Positions 1 through 12,399 of a DNA stretch of 64,000 nucleotides are shown in pieces. The position numbers and the translations under genes were made by a program. How positions within the stretch are numbered: position 1 is the stretch's first letter; the number at the start of each line of letters is the position of its first letter. This stretch comes from Strongylocentrotus droebachiensis (taxonomy: Eukaryota; Echinodermata; Echinoidea; Camarodonta; Strongylocentrotidae). The stretch spans positions 62,001-126,000 of the forward strand of contig JAVYIG010001814.1 in the NCBI GenBank assembly GCA_035222895.1, read 5' to 3'. Under the pieces are notes generated by a model. The model did not search any database. It worked only from the letters and a program-made list of their open reading frames with translations, and had not been told where the DNA came from.

Positions 1-187
1 TCAGATCATTTTCTTTTTTTGGCCCAGAAAATTATTACGTTGTCAGATATTTCGTTCTGTGGTTTGGGCACCTTTTTTTGTTTTTTTGCTTTCTTTAGAT
101 CTAACAGTTACATGTAGCTCCAAAAAAATAATAATCTTCCCCCTTTTTTTCCTTCTTTTTTTGTCTTCGTCCAGCCTTCAAGTGCTA

Positions 188-363
188 CCCGGGGCGCGTT
201 ATTTTCTCCTGCGGCACAGATTGGGGCTTTTAAAAAAAAGAGGTCTTGATTTAACCCTAACCCTAACCCTAACCCTAGCCTAACCCTAAACTTTCCCATA
301 GGTTCAACACGCACCTACCTAACCCCAATCTGTGCCGCCGAAAAAAATAACGCGCCCGGGGCA
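188..363. repeat. Inverted repeat enclosing telomere-like (TAACCC)n
   Basis: Arms of about 42 bp (188-229 and 322-363) are near-perfect inverted copies, both containing CCCGGG/GCGCGTTATTTT and CGGCACAGATTGGGG. The loop holds about six TAACCC units (252-288) with one degenerate unit. TTAGGG is the common metazoan telomere repeat, but this tract is short and internal. It looks like part of a small foldback element rather than a chromosome end. Inside the hairpin no gene is visible. Confidence 0.75.
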
Positions 364-504
364 ATCAGTGCCCCTCAGCCATAGAGATACGCCTTATTAA
401 GTTCTCCTTTGTTGTGCAAGTTCTGAACAATAAAGTGATGTTTAAACAAAAATTTAAAAAAAATAAAAAAATATCTCTACCCTGATAGCAGAGACTGGTA
501 AATA

Positions 505-1320
505 TCACGTGATATTTACGTCGTGTACTACGTCTTTAAGACGACATAACACGACGTCAAAAAGACATGATTTTGCACCCGCGCACGTCGTCATGAGGAC
601 GTCATATTTTGACGTGATTTTTACGTCTTATTATTCAAAGAAAGACGTCTTTAAGACGTCAACTTGTACCTTAGGAAGACGTCGTATGGACGTCATATTT
701 ACGTCTTACTAGTCAAAGAAAGACGTCTTTAAGACGTCAACTTGTACCATAGGAAGACGTCATATGGACGTCATATTAACGTCTTATAGTTAAAGAAAGA
801 CGTCTTTAAGACGTCAACTTGTACCATAGGAAGACGTCATATGGACGTCATATTAACGTCTTATAGTTAAAGAAAGACGTCTTTAAGACGACATAACACA
901 ACGTCAAAAAGACATGATTTTGCACCCGCGTACGTCGTCGTGAGGACGTCATATTTTGACGCGATTTTTACGTCTTATTAGTTAAAGAAAGACGTCTTTA
1001 AGACGTCAACTTGTACCATGGAAGACATCGTGAAGACGTCATATGGACGTCATATTTTGTAGTAGAGACGTCGTAATTTGACGTTATATTTACGTCTTAT
1101 TATTCAAAGAAAGACATCTTTAAGACGTCAACTTGTACCATAGGAAAACGTCGTATGGACGTCATATTTTCTTTTTAGGTCATATTGGTCCAAGAAAGAC
1201 GTCGTACAGACGTCATGTATACGTTGTATGGACATCAAATTTTGATGTGATATTTACATCGTACTGGTCATTTTGATGTACCTTTTATCCTTACATGATC
1301 TTTACGTCTTTTTTGTCCTC
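505..1320. repeat. Left subterminal GACGTC array (77-bp units)
   Basis: The landmark AAAGACGTCTTT recurs at 641, 719, 796 and 873 (spacing 78, 77, 77), then at 988, 1110 and 1195 in a longer, more diverged form. Each unit also contains AACTTGTACC and one or more GACGTCATAT blocks. GACGTC is self-complementary, so single strands can fold locally throughout the array. Confidence 0.85.
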
Positions 1321-1772
1321 TAAATGACACCTATATGACCACCTGATCAAGGAAGAAAGTGTAAAAGTCACTTCATGAACACATTTTAAACATTCACACA
1401 GTAAAAACAAAGCAACAAATATTGCATCACATAATATATAGACATGCCAGACAGAAAGTAATTTTCATATTTTTAATGTACATGTATATGGTATTAAAAT
1501 GGATAACAAAAATATAGAATACTTATTTGTATACCTTCTTCTTCTATCTAACTTGTCTTCTATACATACAGAATCTTTCCATCACCATCCTGACACTTCT
1601 TCCAAAACATGCTGTATAAATACCTAGTGTATTTCTGTCAGTCTCATAATTGATTTTCAGAAAGTTAACAGGCCATCACAAAGATATTTGTGTTGTTATA
1701 AATTGTGCTGCTTCATTACAGATTTCATTCTGTTACAAGAAACTAAAACATAAATTGGCTTAACTTATAAGT

Positions 1773-1976
1773 CTTGCGGTTGTGAGAAGCAGGTTAGCAG
1801 CATGGAGACTAGGTAAAGCTACACTGATACCCGCAGTTGTTTAGAAGACAAGCAAACAGCAGACTGGGGAAGTTCCTCATATTCAGCAAAACAGCATAGT
1901 GGAAAGCGGGCATTCATCAGTGCAGCTCTACCTCGTCTCCACGCTGCAAAACTGCTCCTCACAACCACCCCAAGAC
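1773..1976. repeat. Imperfect inverted repeat (hairpin, about 57-bp arms)
   Basis: The left arm (about 1773-1829) and right arm (about 1917-1976) pair as an imperfect palindrome; both contain GGTTGTGAG and a GTAAAGCT/GTAGAGCT core ending in ACTGAT. A diverged copy of the left arm recurs near 2198-2240 (GCAGCAAGGG then CTGATACCTGCAG). This is internal to the 480-7114 element and its function is unknown. Confidence 0.6.
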
Positions 1977-3469
1977 TTTAGTGCAGATAAAGACTATCAC
2001 ATAAAACAAAAGGTTGTTGGAAACAATTCCTGAACATGAAAGATAAAAAAATTACAAGGGGAATATCTAATTTTATGGCAAGAATTCAGTATAAGTATAA
2101 AACTATACAATCTAAATCACACACAAGAGAAAATTGGCACAAATGATAAACACATGGCTTAGCTAAGTTATTTCTTACACTCAAAAGGAACAAGTTGGCA
2201 GCAAGGGGAACAGGGAGAGCTTGACTGATACCTGCAGAGTTTTCTGATGATGGTTGCTTGCCTGTTGAAACCACGATGTTCACATTTGGCGATACAGCAT
2301 ATTGGAAAACTGTGCAGAAATCAGCTCAACTATACCTATTCTCTGTGCTAGAAACCTGCTTCTTACTGGCACATGACTTAAACACAAAAAAGGCATTAGT
2401 GGCAACATTCATACTTATAAATATCATCAAAAAACATTTTGTTCCAAATACAGAAGCTGAAGTTCAAGTATAAAAATACAATTTCTATCAAAAAACATTC
2501 CCGCCAGTACGATTGGCTCTGTTGGGCAATTTCAAGGTGACTGTGCAATAATTATTCGGAAGATATTTCCAAGTTTAAGATAAAATAGCAAACATGCTTA
2601 AAAAGTTTAGCACAAAGTATATTCCATTGCTAATGTCACAACATTCATTTGGCAAATTTATACTCCTGGGGGGAGTTTCACAAAAAAATAAAATTTAACT
2701 TAAATTTTTACAGCAAATTCAATATAGGTAAGCCATATTGTGCTTTCAAAATCACAAAGAATCCAAGAATTGTATACTTTTAATTACCAACAAATTCTCA
2801 AACCACAAAGATATTTATGGTTTTCTTTGAAGGCGCCACTGTGTGTCACTCTTTAACACTTAATTCTCCCAACATATTTTTGAATTTTCCCCAACCGTTT
2901 TTCCCTGAAAATAAGATATAAAACAGGCCTTTAAAACTCTAAGGTATTAGAGCCAATTATTTGCTTTGTGATGATTTACATTCACCTAAAATTTAATTAA
3001 ATTATAATAATATAGTTGGCAGAATTAAGGAATCGATCAGATCAGAAATTTAGTTTTCAATTTATCATCAATAATGGTCTTTCTTCACTCAAACTTTCAG
3101 ATTATTTTTAAGTGTACATATAGCATTGAAGGCAATACCTTTAATAGCACCATTTTCTCTCATCTGAACAATGTTACCAAGTCACTTTAAGGCTCGTTCA
3201 GACATGATTGCTGCAAAACAGTCAAAATCACATAGTTTTTTATGTTGACATAGAGTTCAATATGCTTTACATAGTGTATATTATCAAAAAAAGCTCACTG
3301 AATACGTGCAGTCCAAAACATACAAAGACACGTACCGGTAGGTCCTTTGTTTCCATTCACTTTACACATAAAACCAAACTGCATCATTTTTTAAATTTGT
3401 TGGAGGTTCACGAACTTGTATTGCATTTACCTCACTCAATTTTCTCTATTACCAACTTAGACCGGTTTG

Positions 3470-3640
3470 TTGGCTCAGTCAGTAGAGTGTCCACCTCACA
3501 ACCAGGAGGTCGTGGGTTCGAGCCCGGGCCGCGTCATACCAAAAGACGTTAAAAGACGGGAGTTAATTGCTGCTACCTTGTTTGGCGTTCAACAATAAGG
3601 GATAGAGCAACGTCAATCTGGCGCTGCTCAGTGGGTTAGC
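3470..3640 (+). mobile_element. tRNA-derived SINE (head and body)
   Basis: A tRNA-like head has a recognisable box A (TTGGCTCAGTCAGTAGAGTG) and box B (GTGGGTTCGAGCCC), but poor anticodon-stem pairing. It is followed by a body with TTGGCGTTCAACAATAAG. A related head and body occurs at 44023. The head is pseudogenic: no proper acceptor stem closes it. Confidence 0.65.
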
Positions 3641-3948
3641 TTTTGGGTAGAATCTCCTGCATTATGCACTGCTTTCAGATCCAGGGAACATAGACGCAAG
3701 GAATTCTAATGCATGAATAAAGCAAAAAAGAAAGGAATACAATTTAAGAAAAACTTTCACATATTTTAAAACTGGAATGTAAACAATGAATTCTGTCAGA
3801 AAAACACTGCTTGTAAGATTTATCAGAAATAATTTCTTATTGCTCACAAAACATAAAGTCAACACACCTTTGGATTTTAAACATTTGTGGGCAATGCAAA
3901 ACGTGATTCACGATTTTGTTTGGTAAATTATCAATACAATTCTAGTTT

Positions 3949-4095
3949 CAGGGATGCCACTTAGAATTGATCAGAGGGCCTGAAAAATCACCTAGAATGA
4001 ATGAGCTAGCTTGTACACAAAAAACCTAAACTATGGTATGAAAATAACTCGCCAGGGCCTGAATTCAGGCTATTGCCTGAAAACTGGCATTCCTG
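3949..4095. mobile_element. 147-bp CAG-ended MITE
   Basis: The ends are inverted: CAGGGATGCCACTT on the left and its near-complement ending TGGCATTCCTG on the right. A direct repeat TAGTTT flanks both sides (3943-3948 and 4096-4101). CAG...CTG termini are hAT-like, although hAT duplications are usually 8 bp. Nested inside the 480-7114 element. Confidence 0.6.
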
Positions 4096-4869
4096 TAGTT
4101 TGCTGAAGAGGGTTGAATGAAAGCTCCTTGACCTATGCTGAAGGGTAAAAAAACACTGTTTCAAACTCTCAAAATATTGTCGGTTATTGCAACATACCTG
4201 CAGGTTTTAGTGATCTAAAATTAATTGAATTATAAATATATAATTGAAAATTAGGACAAATAAGCCTTTCAAATGAAATGATCCATTCTGTAGTGTCTAA
4301 TTAGTCAGAGTCTCAGTGTCTGTCAGTGATCATGCATAATATGACTTTGACAAATAAATGTACAAAAATAATGCAATTACATGTACACATTTATTTACCG
4401 ATAATGGCTTCAACTGTTTCAAGAGGCTGATCCTTAGGGAACATCCACAAGGTTGCGAGAGAGTAGCATTTTCTGCATGGTTTCACATCAATATACTGAG
4501 GCCACAATGTGCTTTGAATCCACTGCTTTGACGAGATATGTTAACAAAGGATGCCTACAATTAATGAGAAAATAAATAAAGTTAAAACAAAATGAATGGT
4601 TGATAAATGAATGCATGTGCAACACATATACTACAAACTTCTTTGAACAGCCTGTGGGGAAAGAATTTTGTTTACCATTTACGGGTCTATTATTTCCAGA
4701 TAAAGATTTCTGCATGTATACGGTAGCCTATAAGATAAATTTGCTGTCTAAAGACTATAGAAACGACTTGTTTAAAGTTACATGTATGTGACTTTGACAC
4801 AAGACACTGCTTTATTCCTCTACGCATCGACACGCAATGCTCAATTTCCAGACATCTGGGCCCGGGCCG

Positions 4870-5093
4870 GTAGTCCACTTTCTCACAGGTTTCACTGCAA
4901 ACCACTGCACATTACAAGTGCATACCGATGGTGGTTGCGGGCGGGCGCATGCCTGTGTGAAGTTATCTACTGTATAATGAGGAGGTAGATAACTTCACAA
5001 GACACACAGACTTACGTGCCCCCGCAACCCTCCAGCGGTATGCACTTGTATTGTGCAGCGGTTTGCCGTGCAACCTGTGAGAAAGTGTATACT
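4870..5093. repeat. Foldback element with about 100-bp arms
   Basis: Left arm 4874-4971 and right arm about 4985-5088 are inverted copies. Both hold CACTTTCTCACAGGTT, AAGTGCATACCG and GTGAAGTTATCTAC (or complements), separated by a loop of about 14 bp. No target duplication was identified. It is nested in the 480-7114 element. Confidence 0.75.
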
Positions 5094-6139
5094 AATATCA
5101 ACGTTTTTCTGAAAATACTCCCCCCCGAAATAAGAAAATTGACCAGAAACAGGTTAGGAACATAACGACTTTTAAATCATGACCGGCATTTAATATTTGA
5201 ATTAACATTTCATGAATATTTGCTTGATTTGGGGTATGTTTTAGATTTTTAGTACTATCTCCACGCCAGAGTTGAGGGTCACTGGTCAAAAAGTCTGGAT
5301 ATGATTCTGAACTAGTACTAGATCTACAGTATTGCTTGGAATGCGCGTGACTGCATGTAGTCTTTTGGTGTGACAGTCTACTCTTATCTTATTCTTAGCA
5401 CTGCAGTAGCCAGACAGTGCCAAAACTTTCATCAGTTAGCTTCTCTTATTTTTCTGCTTTCTTTTACTTTTAGTTTTAGAGCAGTTGCATATTCGAGTTA
5501 GATTTCCCTAATAAAGCCATGTAGCCCATGTGTAGGCAAATGAGTAAACATTTTGCTTTAAAAGATGCCCCATGCATCCAATCAAGACCCTACATAAAAA
5601 TACATAGATGGGATCATACATTTCAAATCTTGTCAGCAGGTCAGGTGTTGCAAGTCCGAGCTCACTAGTATCACTGACATCAGATCATACATTTCAGAAC
5701 GAAAACAGAGACTAGATCTATAGATTTATGCACATTTTGTAAATAAATTCTTCTAGGACTTACCCATACTGTATATTTGCAGGGGAAAACGAGAGTATTC
5801 AGGAGGATGATACGGCACTCGGTCAGCAATGTAGGCAACGGATTATTCCCTCTGAATTCAAATACAGATAGCCTACACAGTATATACAGTGTATGTAGGC
5901 CTATCATACGCCTTGCATTGAGTATACAGTACACACACACACGTACGTACACTACCGTTTGAAATAGCGAGATAGTCTTGATCGATATTGCAGACCTTGG
6001 TGCATATTAAGATGGTGCATAATCTGTAAAGTGGTGACATTTGAGGGGGGGGGGGGGGAGTTGTTCCCATTTTCAATTCTGATAATTGCCCTATTTACTT
6101 TGACTTCTGCCCATATTAGATCCTACCTTATATTGGTTT

Positions 6140-7100
6140 TTACTGTCGTATTGACGTCGTAATGACGTCGTCAATACGACAACAATTATCTTGGAATAAA
6201 TAGTCTTTAAAAGAGGTCATAATGAAGTCGTAATGACGTCGTCAATACGACAACAATTATATTGGAAAAAATAGTCTTTTAAAGACGTCGTTATGACGTA
6301 GTCGATACGACAAAAATTATCTTGGACAAATTAGTCTTTTAAAGATGTCGTTATGACGTCGTCGATATGACAAAAATTATCTTGGAAAAAATTGTCTTTT
6401 AAAGAGGTCATAATGACGTCGTTATCACGTCGTCAATACGACAACATTACATTGGAAAAAAAATAGTCTTTTAAAGACGTCATAATGACGTCGTCAATAA
6501 GACAAAAATTAGCTTGGAAAAAATAGTCTTCAAAAGAGGTCATAATGACGTCGTAATGACGTCGCCAATATCACAAAATTTTCTTTGAAATATAGTCTTA
6601 AAAAGACGTCAAAATGACGTCTTTATGATGTCGTTAATACGACAAAAATTATCTTTGAAAAAATTGTCTTTTAAAGACGTCATAGTGACGTCGTCGATAA
6701 GACAAAATTTATCTTAGAAAAATAAGTCTTTTAAAGACGTCAAAATGATGTCTTTATGACGTCGTTAATACGACAAAAATTATCTAGGAAAAAACAGGTT
6801 ATTAAAGACGTCATAATGACGTCGTAATGACGTCGTTAATACGACAAAAACTATCTTGAACAAAATAGTCTTTTAAAGACGTCATAATGACGTCGTCGAT
6901 AAGACAAAATATATCTTGAAAAAATAAGTCTTTTAAAGACGTCATTATGACGTCGTTTTGACGTCGTCAATAAGACAAAAATCATATTGCAAACAATTAG
7001 TCTTTTAAAGACGTCATAATGACGTCTTAATTACGTCGTCCATACGACGTACGACGTGTTTACCACTTTACGACCAATTTATGACGTCTTTAAGACGTCA
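6140..7100. repeat. Right subterminal array, 60/71-bp alternating units
   Basis: About 13 units carry GTCTTTTAAAGACGTC, then ATGACGTCGT and CAATACGACAAAAATTATC. Landmark positions 6203, 6274, 6334, 6394, 6466, 6526, 6596, 6666, 6726, 6798, 6868, 6928 and 7000 give spacings of either 60 or 70-72. The longer unit carries one extra copy of TAATGACGTCG. Confidence 0.85.
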
Positions 7101-7116
7101 GTCTGCTATCAGGGTA

Positions 7117-9508
7117 TGCCCTCAGCTCACTGCATGCACCCTTTAATTTGATTAGCCCTCCGCCTGCCGAATCATGGAATGTTCCGCCGAATCCAAGTTT
7201 CGCAACTTTATCTATTGTGACGTAGACTCTATTGTGATGTGTGCAAGTACTTCCAGAAAGTGTATCCAGAAAGACTGCAGCAATTATCATAAGGCGTTCA
7301 TTTGACCACATTATTAACATGATTACGGTAAGGTATATTATAGATTCATTCGTATCAATTTAATTCACACAAAGTAACGTTTAGTACGGTACAGAACATG
7401 TACGAACGTCGATCTGCATCTCCACATGTTTGGCGCGAGCCCTAGACCTAGCTAGCTGCTCACTTACGCTGAGCGCTCCGCTGGGCCTGGGGCCCTGTTG
7501 GGTGCATATGGATGCACTGTCAATGACACTGGTGAATGCTAGAGAGGGGCGAAGGCTCCAAGGCCAAGCTGCATATACCACGTTTTCAGCCTTTCTTGGG
7601 GGGGGGGGGGGGGGCTGGGGACTGTGACGTTTGCCAGATAAACGCAGAAGGCGGCTCTCAAATAATCATCCTACTTAATCATGCTATAATTGTTGTAGTA
7701 AAATTAGAAGGTACTAGATCTAGTCTAGGTCTACTGTTAGTGTTACTAGTACTGAGCACTGTTTGCCATGTTTTTACTTTTTTTTTAGAAAGTTCAACAA
7801 ATAAGGCCTTAAAATGATTACAATATCCAGAGAGATTGTATGAACACTTTCTATTGAGAATGAGAGAAATGACTGTGGACATTTAACTAATGTTTGTTCA
7901 AATTGTTTGTTTATTGAAGTTTATTCTCTTTGAAATATTTTCATTATGTAGTCTTCCCATATCGCTGCTTGCTTGTACTTGTACTATTTGTAGCCTGACC
8001 AATTAAGGCAACGGTTGCTTTATTGATACGTATGTAGTCTGACCCAGGTGTGTGGGGGGGGGGGGTAACGGACCCAGCCGCCCCCCCCCCCCCCCCCGCC
8101 CCCTCCCCCCCCCCCCCCCCCCCCCCACCTAGCAAAAAAACTTTTAAAAATGAGATGGTAACATTAATTGTACCTTTTTTAAACAAAAAAGTAAAGCAGG
8201 CCTCCTCCCCCCCCCCCCCCTGCTTATTCACCGGCTTCATGATTGCTGCTAAATATTTCCCCACAAATTGGACAATCAACAAAAACTGTGCTCGATCTCC
8301 CAACTCGATGTAAACGCACCAAACAGGTCCTCAATACACTAATAATACACATGCGAGCAAAAATGTTGTTCTTTTTGGAAATCAAATCAATAACTTTGGG
8401 TTGCTATAACTTTTTATTGAAAAGAGATATGAACCTCTCCTTTACACAGGATATTATCCATGTACATAAACAAATTCCTGAAAAGTTATGAAAAAATGCA
8501 CCTCTCTGATTTTGCTATATATGGAAAATAATGGCTTTTGATAAATTTGCGATGTTAATTAATCCCAAACTCATGGTGGTTCAAGGTTCCTTTAAATATT
8601 ATTTACATAATACGCTTTTTTGGACGCCCCCGCTGATTTAAAGATGTTTGCTACAAATTTATTAAAAAACACCTCTGAAATATTGTGTATTATGATAAAA
8701 TCTTTCGAATAAACAAGGTCTGCTTAACTGATGTGGTAGTGGGAGGTAACTCAAAAACTAAGCATGATATTTTACTTTGGCCCTCCGTTTAAATCTGGGT
8801 GGGGGGGGGGTACTCACAAATTGGGACATACAGGTGTGTGCCGCTCTGAGCATGGGTCCCAATTTTAACAAAAATACCATTAAAAATATATGTTTTTTCA
8901 AAATTTGTAATTTGAAAAACACCTGAAAATTGTGGAAAATTGGTCTTATTTGTGAGGAAAATGCCCCAAAATGGACCCCAATGGGTAGAGAAACCAAATC
9001 TGAGTATTCCCCCCCCCCCCCCCACGGGGCTTAAATGCTATTCTTGTTTTATGTCATGGAGTTTGCAATGATTGGGGCCTGTGCAGGTTGTTTGTATGAT
9101 TGTGAGACTTGAAGTTTAACGATACTTCAATACCCCCTTTAAAAACAATCAACAGACTCTAATTGCTTTATAGCACAGAAACCTATTTGAAGATTAAATC
9201 ATTAAAGATTTTACACAAGGGAACAGAATTCATGAAACCCCTTCATTTGACGAATAAAGACGTGGAAGAGAAATATCTTATGGGGTCCAGTAAGCTTTAC
9301 TTAAAATCCATGTATTTTATAAATAATATATATGTCCATTTCTCTTGCTAATTCAATTACAAAATTTCTTTTGCAATCAATTAGTTATTGTGGGAGCTTA
9401 AAACGACTTCAAAGGATTGTAACAGGTTGACATCAATCAGTTGTCTACCACAGTACCACAGTAATAAATATATATTTTCCAAAATTATATTATTTTTTCA
9501 TCTTACAG
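7117..9508. other. Gene-free interval upstream of the Egalitarian-like gene
   Basis: No coding exon is supported here. It contains long G or C runs (near 7597, 8055, 8082-8126, 8210, 8801 and 9010). The 5' non-coding exon and promoter of the downstream gene may lie here, because that gene's first visible exon begins at a splice acceptor, but I could not identify them. Confidence 0.5.
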
Positions 9509-12399
9509 AATTGTCTGGGTAAAGGACATCACCAAACACTATGACCAGCTGCAGGCTTGTGGCATCTTCTATTATGTCTTCCAACCTCCGACCATACCTG
9601 GATGGCATACCATGTAGTCACCGAGAAGCAAGGCAATGGATAGAGCAATACCTGAAGAAACGTGGGGGCTGGGCTGACTTGAGTACAATATGCACTGAAA
9701 GGTCAAGCCTTCCAAGGACAGACAGCTTTCCATGTAGATGTAAGATCACTGAAGTGATGAGAAGCGCAACCTTCCAGAAGGAATTTCTTGTTAGAGAAAA
9801 TGTGGTGTGCTTGATGACAACCTATGAAAGCGGTCTCCGGAAGATGGAACATCTTCTTGAGGAGAAAGGCCCTCTAACAATGAATATACTTCTTAGAAAT
9901 CTGAGGCAAAAAGTTACAGAGGGTGAAGAAGTGGCCCTTGGAAGAAACAGAAAAGAAATGAAGACCACAATCTGCAACGAGTCTACCATTTTTGCCAGGG
10001 AGCAGTCAACTGGTTTGATAGTGCTACGTGGGGTCCATGCAGTGCTAGATCCTTCCTGTTGTCATTCAGGCATAATAGGATGGATCGAGCAGTATCTTAA
10101 GGAGCATGCTGGATGGACTTCCATTGATGATATGGACAAGGTAAGATCTGAGCTTCTGACAAGTAAGTATTCTTGTCAATGTGCCATAAGATCCTTGCTT
10201 ATGCTTCCTAACATCCGCAAGCATTTCCATATGCAAGGGAATACTGTCTATGAAAAGTCGTATCATCAGTCTGGTCTCCAGAAAGTGACAGATGTTCTAG
10301 TGAGGAATGGTCCACAGAAGGTAGATGATTTGCTGCATATGCTGAAAGAAGCAGAGCATCTGTCTGAGAGAGAACTAAGGGCTCTCGGAGACAATCAGAA
10401 GGATTTTGCAGAGACCATTTCTAAAGAGCCACAAATGTTCCAACCGTTGTCACAGTCTGGTAGAGTTCATTTGAAAGCTGATACATGTAGTTCCAATCGC
10501 TGCAGACATTATGTCAAGATTGAATGGATTAACAGATACTTGAAAGAACATGATGAGTGGGTTAGTGTAGGAGAGATCACTGCAGCCATTTCTAAAATCA
10601 CTAGTCACGATAGTGAATGTAGCTGTGACATTTCTACCATACTCCTTGATGACAAGTTACCTTTCCATGTTCAGGGTAATCAAGTTATGTCACAGTCATT
10701 GTTTACGTCAAACTATGAAAGAGGCATAAAGAAGATAAAAGTTTTCTTGCAGAAGAACGGCCCTCAACCAGTAGGCATACTTCTGAACATGCTCAAACAC
10801 GAAAAGATAATGACAGCAAATGAAGAGAAAGTGACAGGGCGAAATAAGAAGGAGCTGGCATACACCATTATTAGAGAGCCCAAGATCTTCAAGTTTGCAT
10901 CACCTCCAGGCATTGTAATGTTGAGGAATACCCATCATGAAGGCAGTAACCAAGTCACTAAAGTTGTTGAGTATCTAGAGAAGTATCTGAGAACATCCAA
11001 GACTAGTTTTGTAAAGACACTTCTAAATCAAGTCGTCAGACATGAGTCTTTGAGCACAGGTTGCATTTCAGGAATGCATTCACTCAGGAAGTTGCTAGCA
11101 GCGTACCCAGATCGCTTCCTCATCCATGGTGATGGCAGAGTATCCCTAACAAAGAGTCGTCGAATGGCTCTTAGCGACCCTGCAAAGTCATGCGCAACTA
11201 AGAGATATGGAACCTCTGAGAGTGCATACACATTATCTACAAAGGAAATCAGAGTTGGACAGTCTGCTGAGGAGACTGCGCAGACAAGAGTTCACATTTC
11301 CTTTACTGAAGATATCAACTCCTCACAGCCATCGGACTTCAGAGACAAGAACAATAATCTTGACTCTTCTTCCAGTAACAAACAAAGGGAGAGTTTTCAT
11401 GAAGCTTCTAGAAGTGAATCATCAAGAGATCTAGACAGAGGCTTGAGGTTTGTGGAAAAGCTCCTAGAAAGTCATGGACCTATGGTCTTACAAGACATTC
11501 ACACTTCCATTGTAGCTTCTCGCAAACTTGACAGACCTACAAGAAGGATCCTGGGAAGAACTCCAGAGGAACTGCTCTCAATTCTCCTGCTTAAGAAAGA
11601 TAGTTTTCATGTCATCGCACCGAGTGACTTGGTTGTCTTGCACAAGACGACTCAAATGAGATTGAATCCATGGACAACTGGTCTGAAGAAAGTAGAGGAA
11701 TACTTGACAGAAAGTCATCAACTAAATCAGCTTGTGGATTTCATCAGGGAAAACCTAACAGCAAAAGAGAGGCAAGTGTTCGGGGATACGAAGAAGAAGG
11801 TGAAACGTACACTTGCCCACTACCAACACATCTTTCTGAATATCAGTGAAGTAATTTCCCTCAGATCTGCTCTTGGGCCGTCATCATCCAAAGGTAAAAG
11901 GAAAAAGCGCAGGAAAAGATCTAGTTCACTAGTTAACCAGAGTAAAGAAATGAAAGATGGCGAAGAGATGGATGATGAAAACCCAAGCAAAAAGCCCAAA
12001 ATGGAGCCCACATTTCCGACAGCAGCGGGTCCTGTGGTTGTGCATGTTGTCCAGACAGCTGAAGAATGGATCCAGGCGTGTCATCCTCTCTTTGAGTCTG
12101 CCTCATCGGTGGTTGGCATAGATTGTGACAGTAAGTGGTTTGTGATGAGGCAGTGGGACGGTAAGGTGATAGCAACTAAGATTCAGAACTACGTACCACC
12201 TGCATCACCCCCATCAACAGAGACAAATCCATTCTCTGCATCATCTGCGTCAGGTAGTCAGGAACTAGGAGTTGCCAAATGTTTTGGAGAGTCCTCCACC
12301 ACATCCCAAGAACCTGTAGGAGAGTATAGAGCACCAAGCAAGACAGGAGACATATTTCATCAGTTACTGCTTCTTCTCACAAGTCCCACTATCCTCAAG
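9509..12399 (+). CDS. Egalitarian-like gene, exon with start codon
   Basis: The exon begins after a TTTTTTCATCTTACAG acceptor at 9508, implying an upstream non-coding exon. Coding runs from 9541 to 12399 (953 codons, phase 0). The donor is AAG|GTCAGC at 12400, weak at position 4 of the intron. It is chosen because the next exon continues the exonuclease fold (TILK joined to VVFDVQ). The open frame reads on to 12570, but those extra 57 residues have no family resemblance. The exon is unusually long for this window. Confidence 0.75.

Larger units (their letters stand above)
480..7114. mobile_element. 6.6-kb TIR-bounded non-autonomous DNA element with GACGTC arrays
   Basis: The two ends are inverted copies: CCCTGATAGCAG starts at 480 and its complement ends at 7114, both flanked by TA, which could be a 2-bp target duplication. 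Inside each end lies a long array of GACGTC/TTTAAAGAC-rich repeats (about 505-1320 and 6140-7100). The central 4.8 kb has no long open reading frame and no recognisable transposase, so the element is non-autonomous. It has itself been hit by a CAG-ended MITE, a SINE and a foldback element. Superfamily is not identifiable: a TA duplication would fit Tc1/mariner-like insertion, but the long subterminal arrays are not typical of that group. Confidence 0.7.

Noticed and set aside
252-288. A true chromosome end
   Set aside because: Only about six telomere-type units are present, one is mutated, and unique DNA continues on both sides.
505-7100. CRISPR-like array
   Set aside because: The repeats vary in length and sequence, spacers are not unique, and the locus is a eukaryotic transposon end.
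7944-8313. Gly-rich and Pro-rich frames on opposite strands
   Set aside because: Generated by poly-G/poly-C runs.
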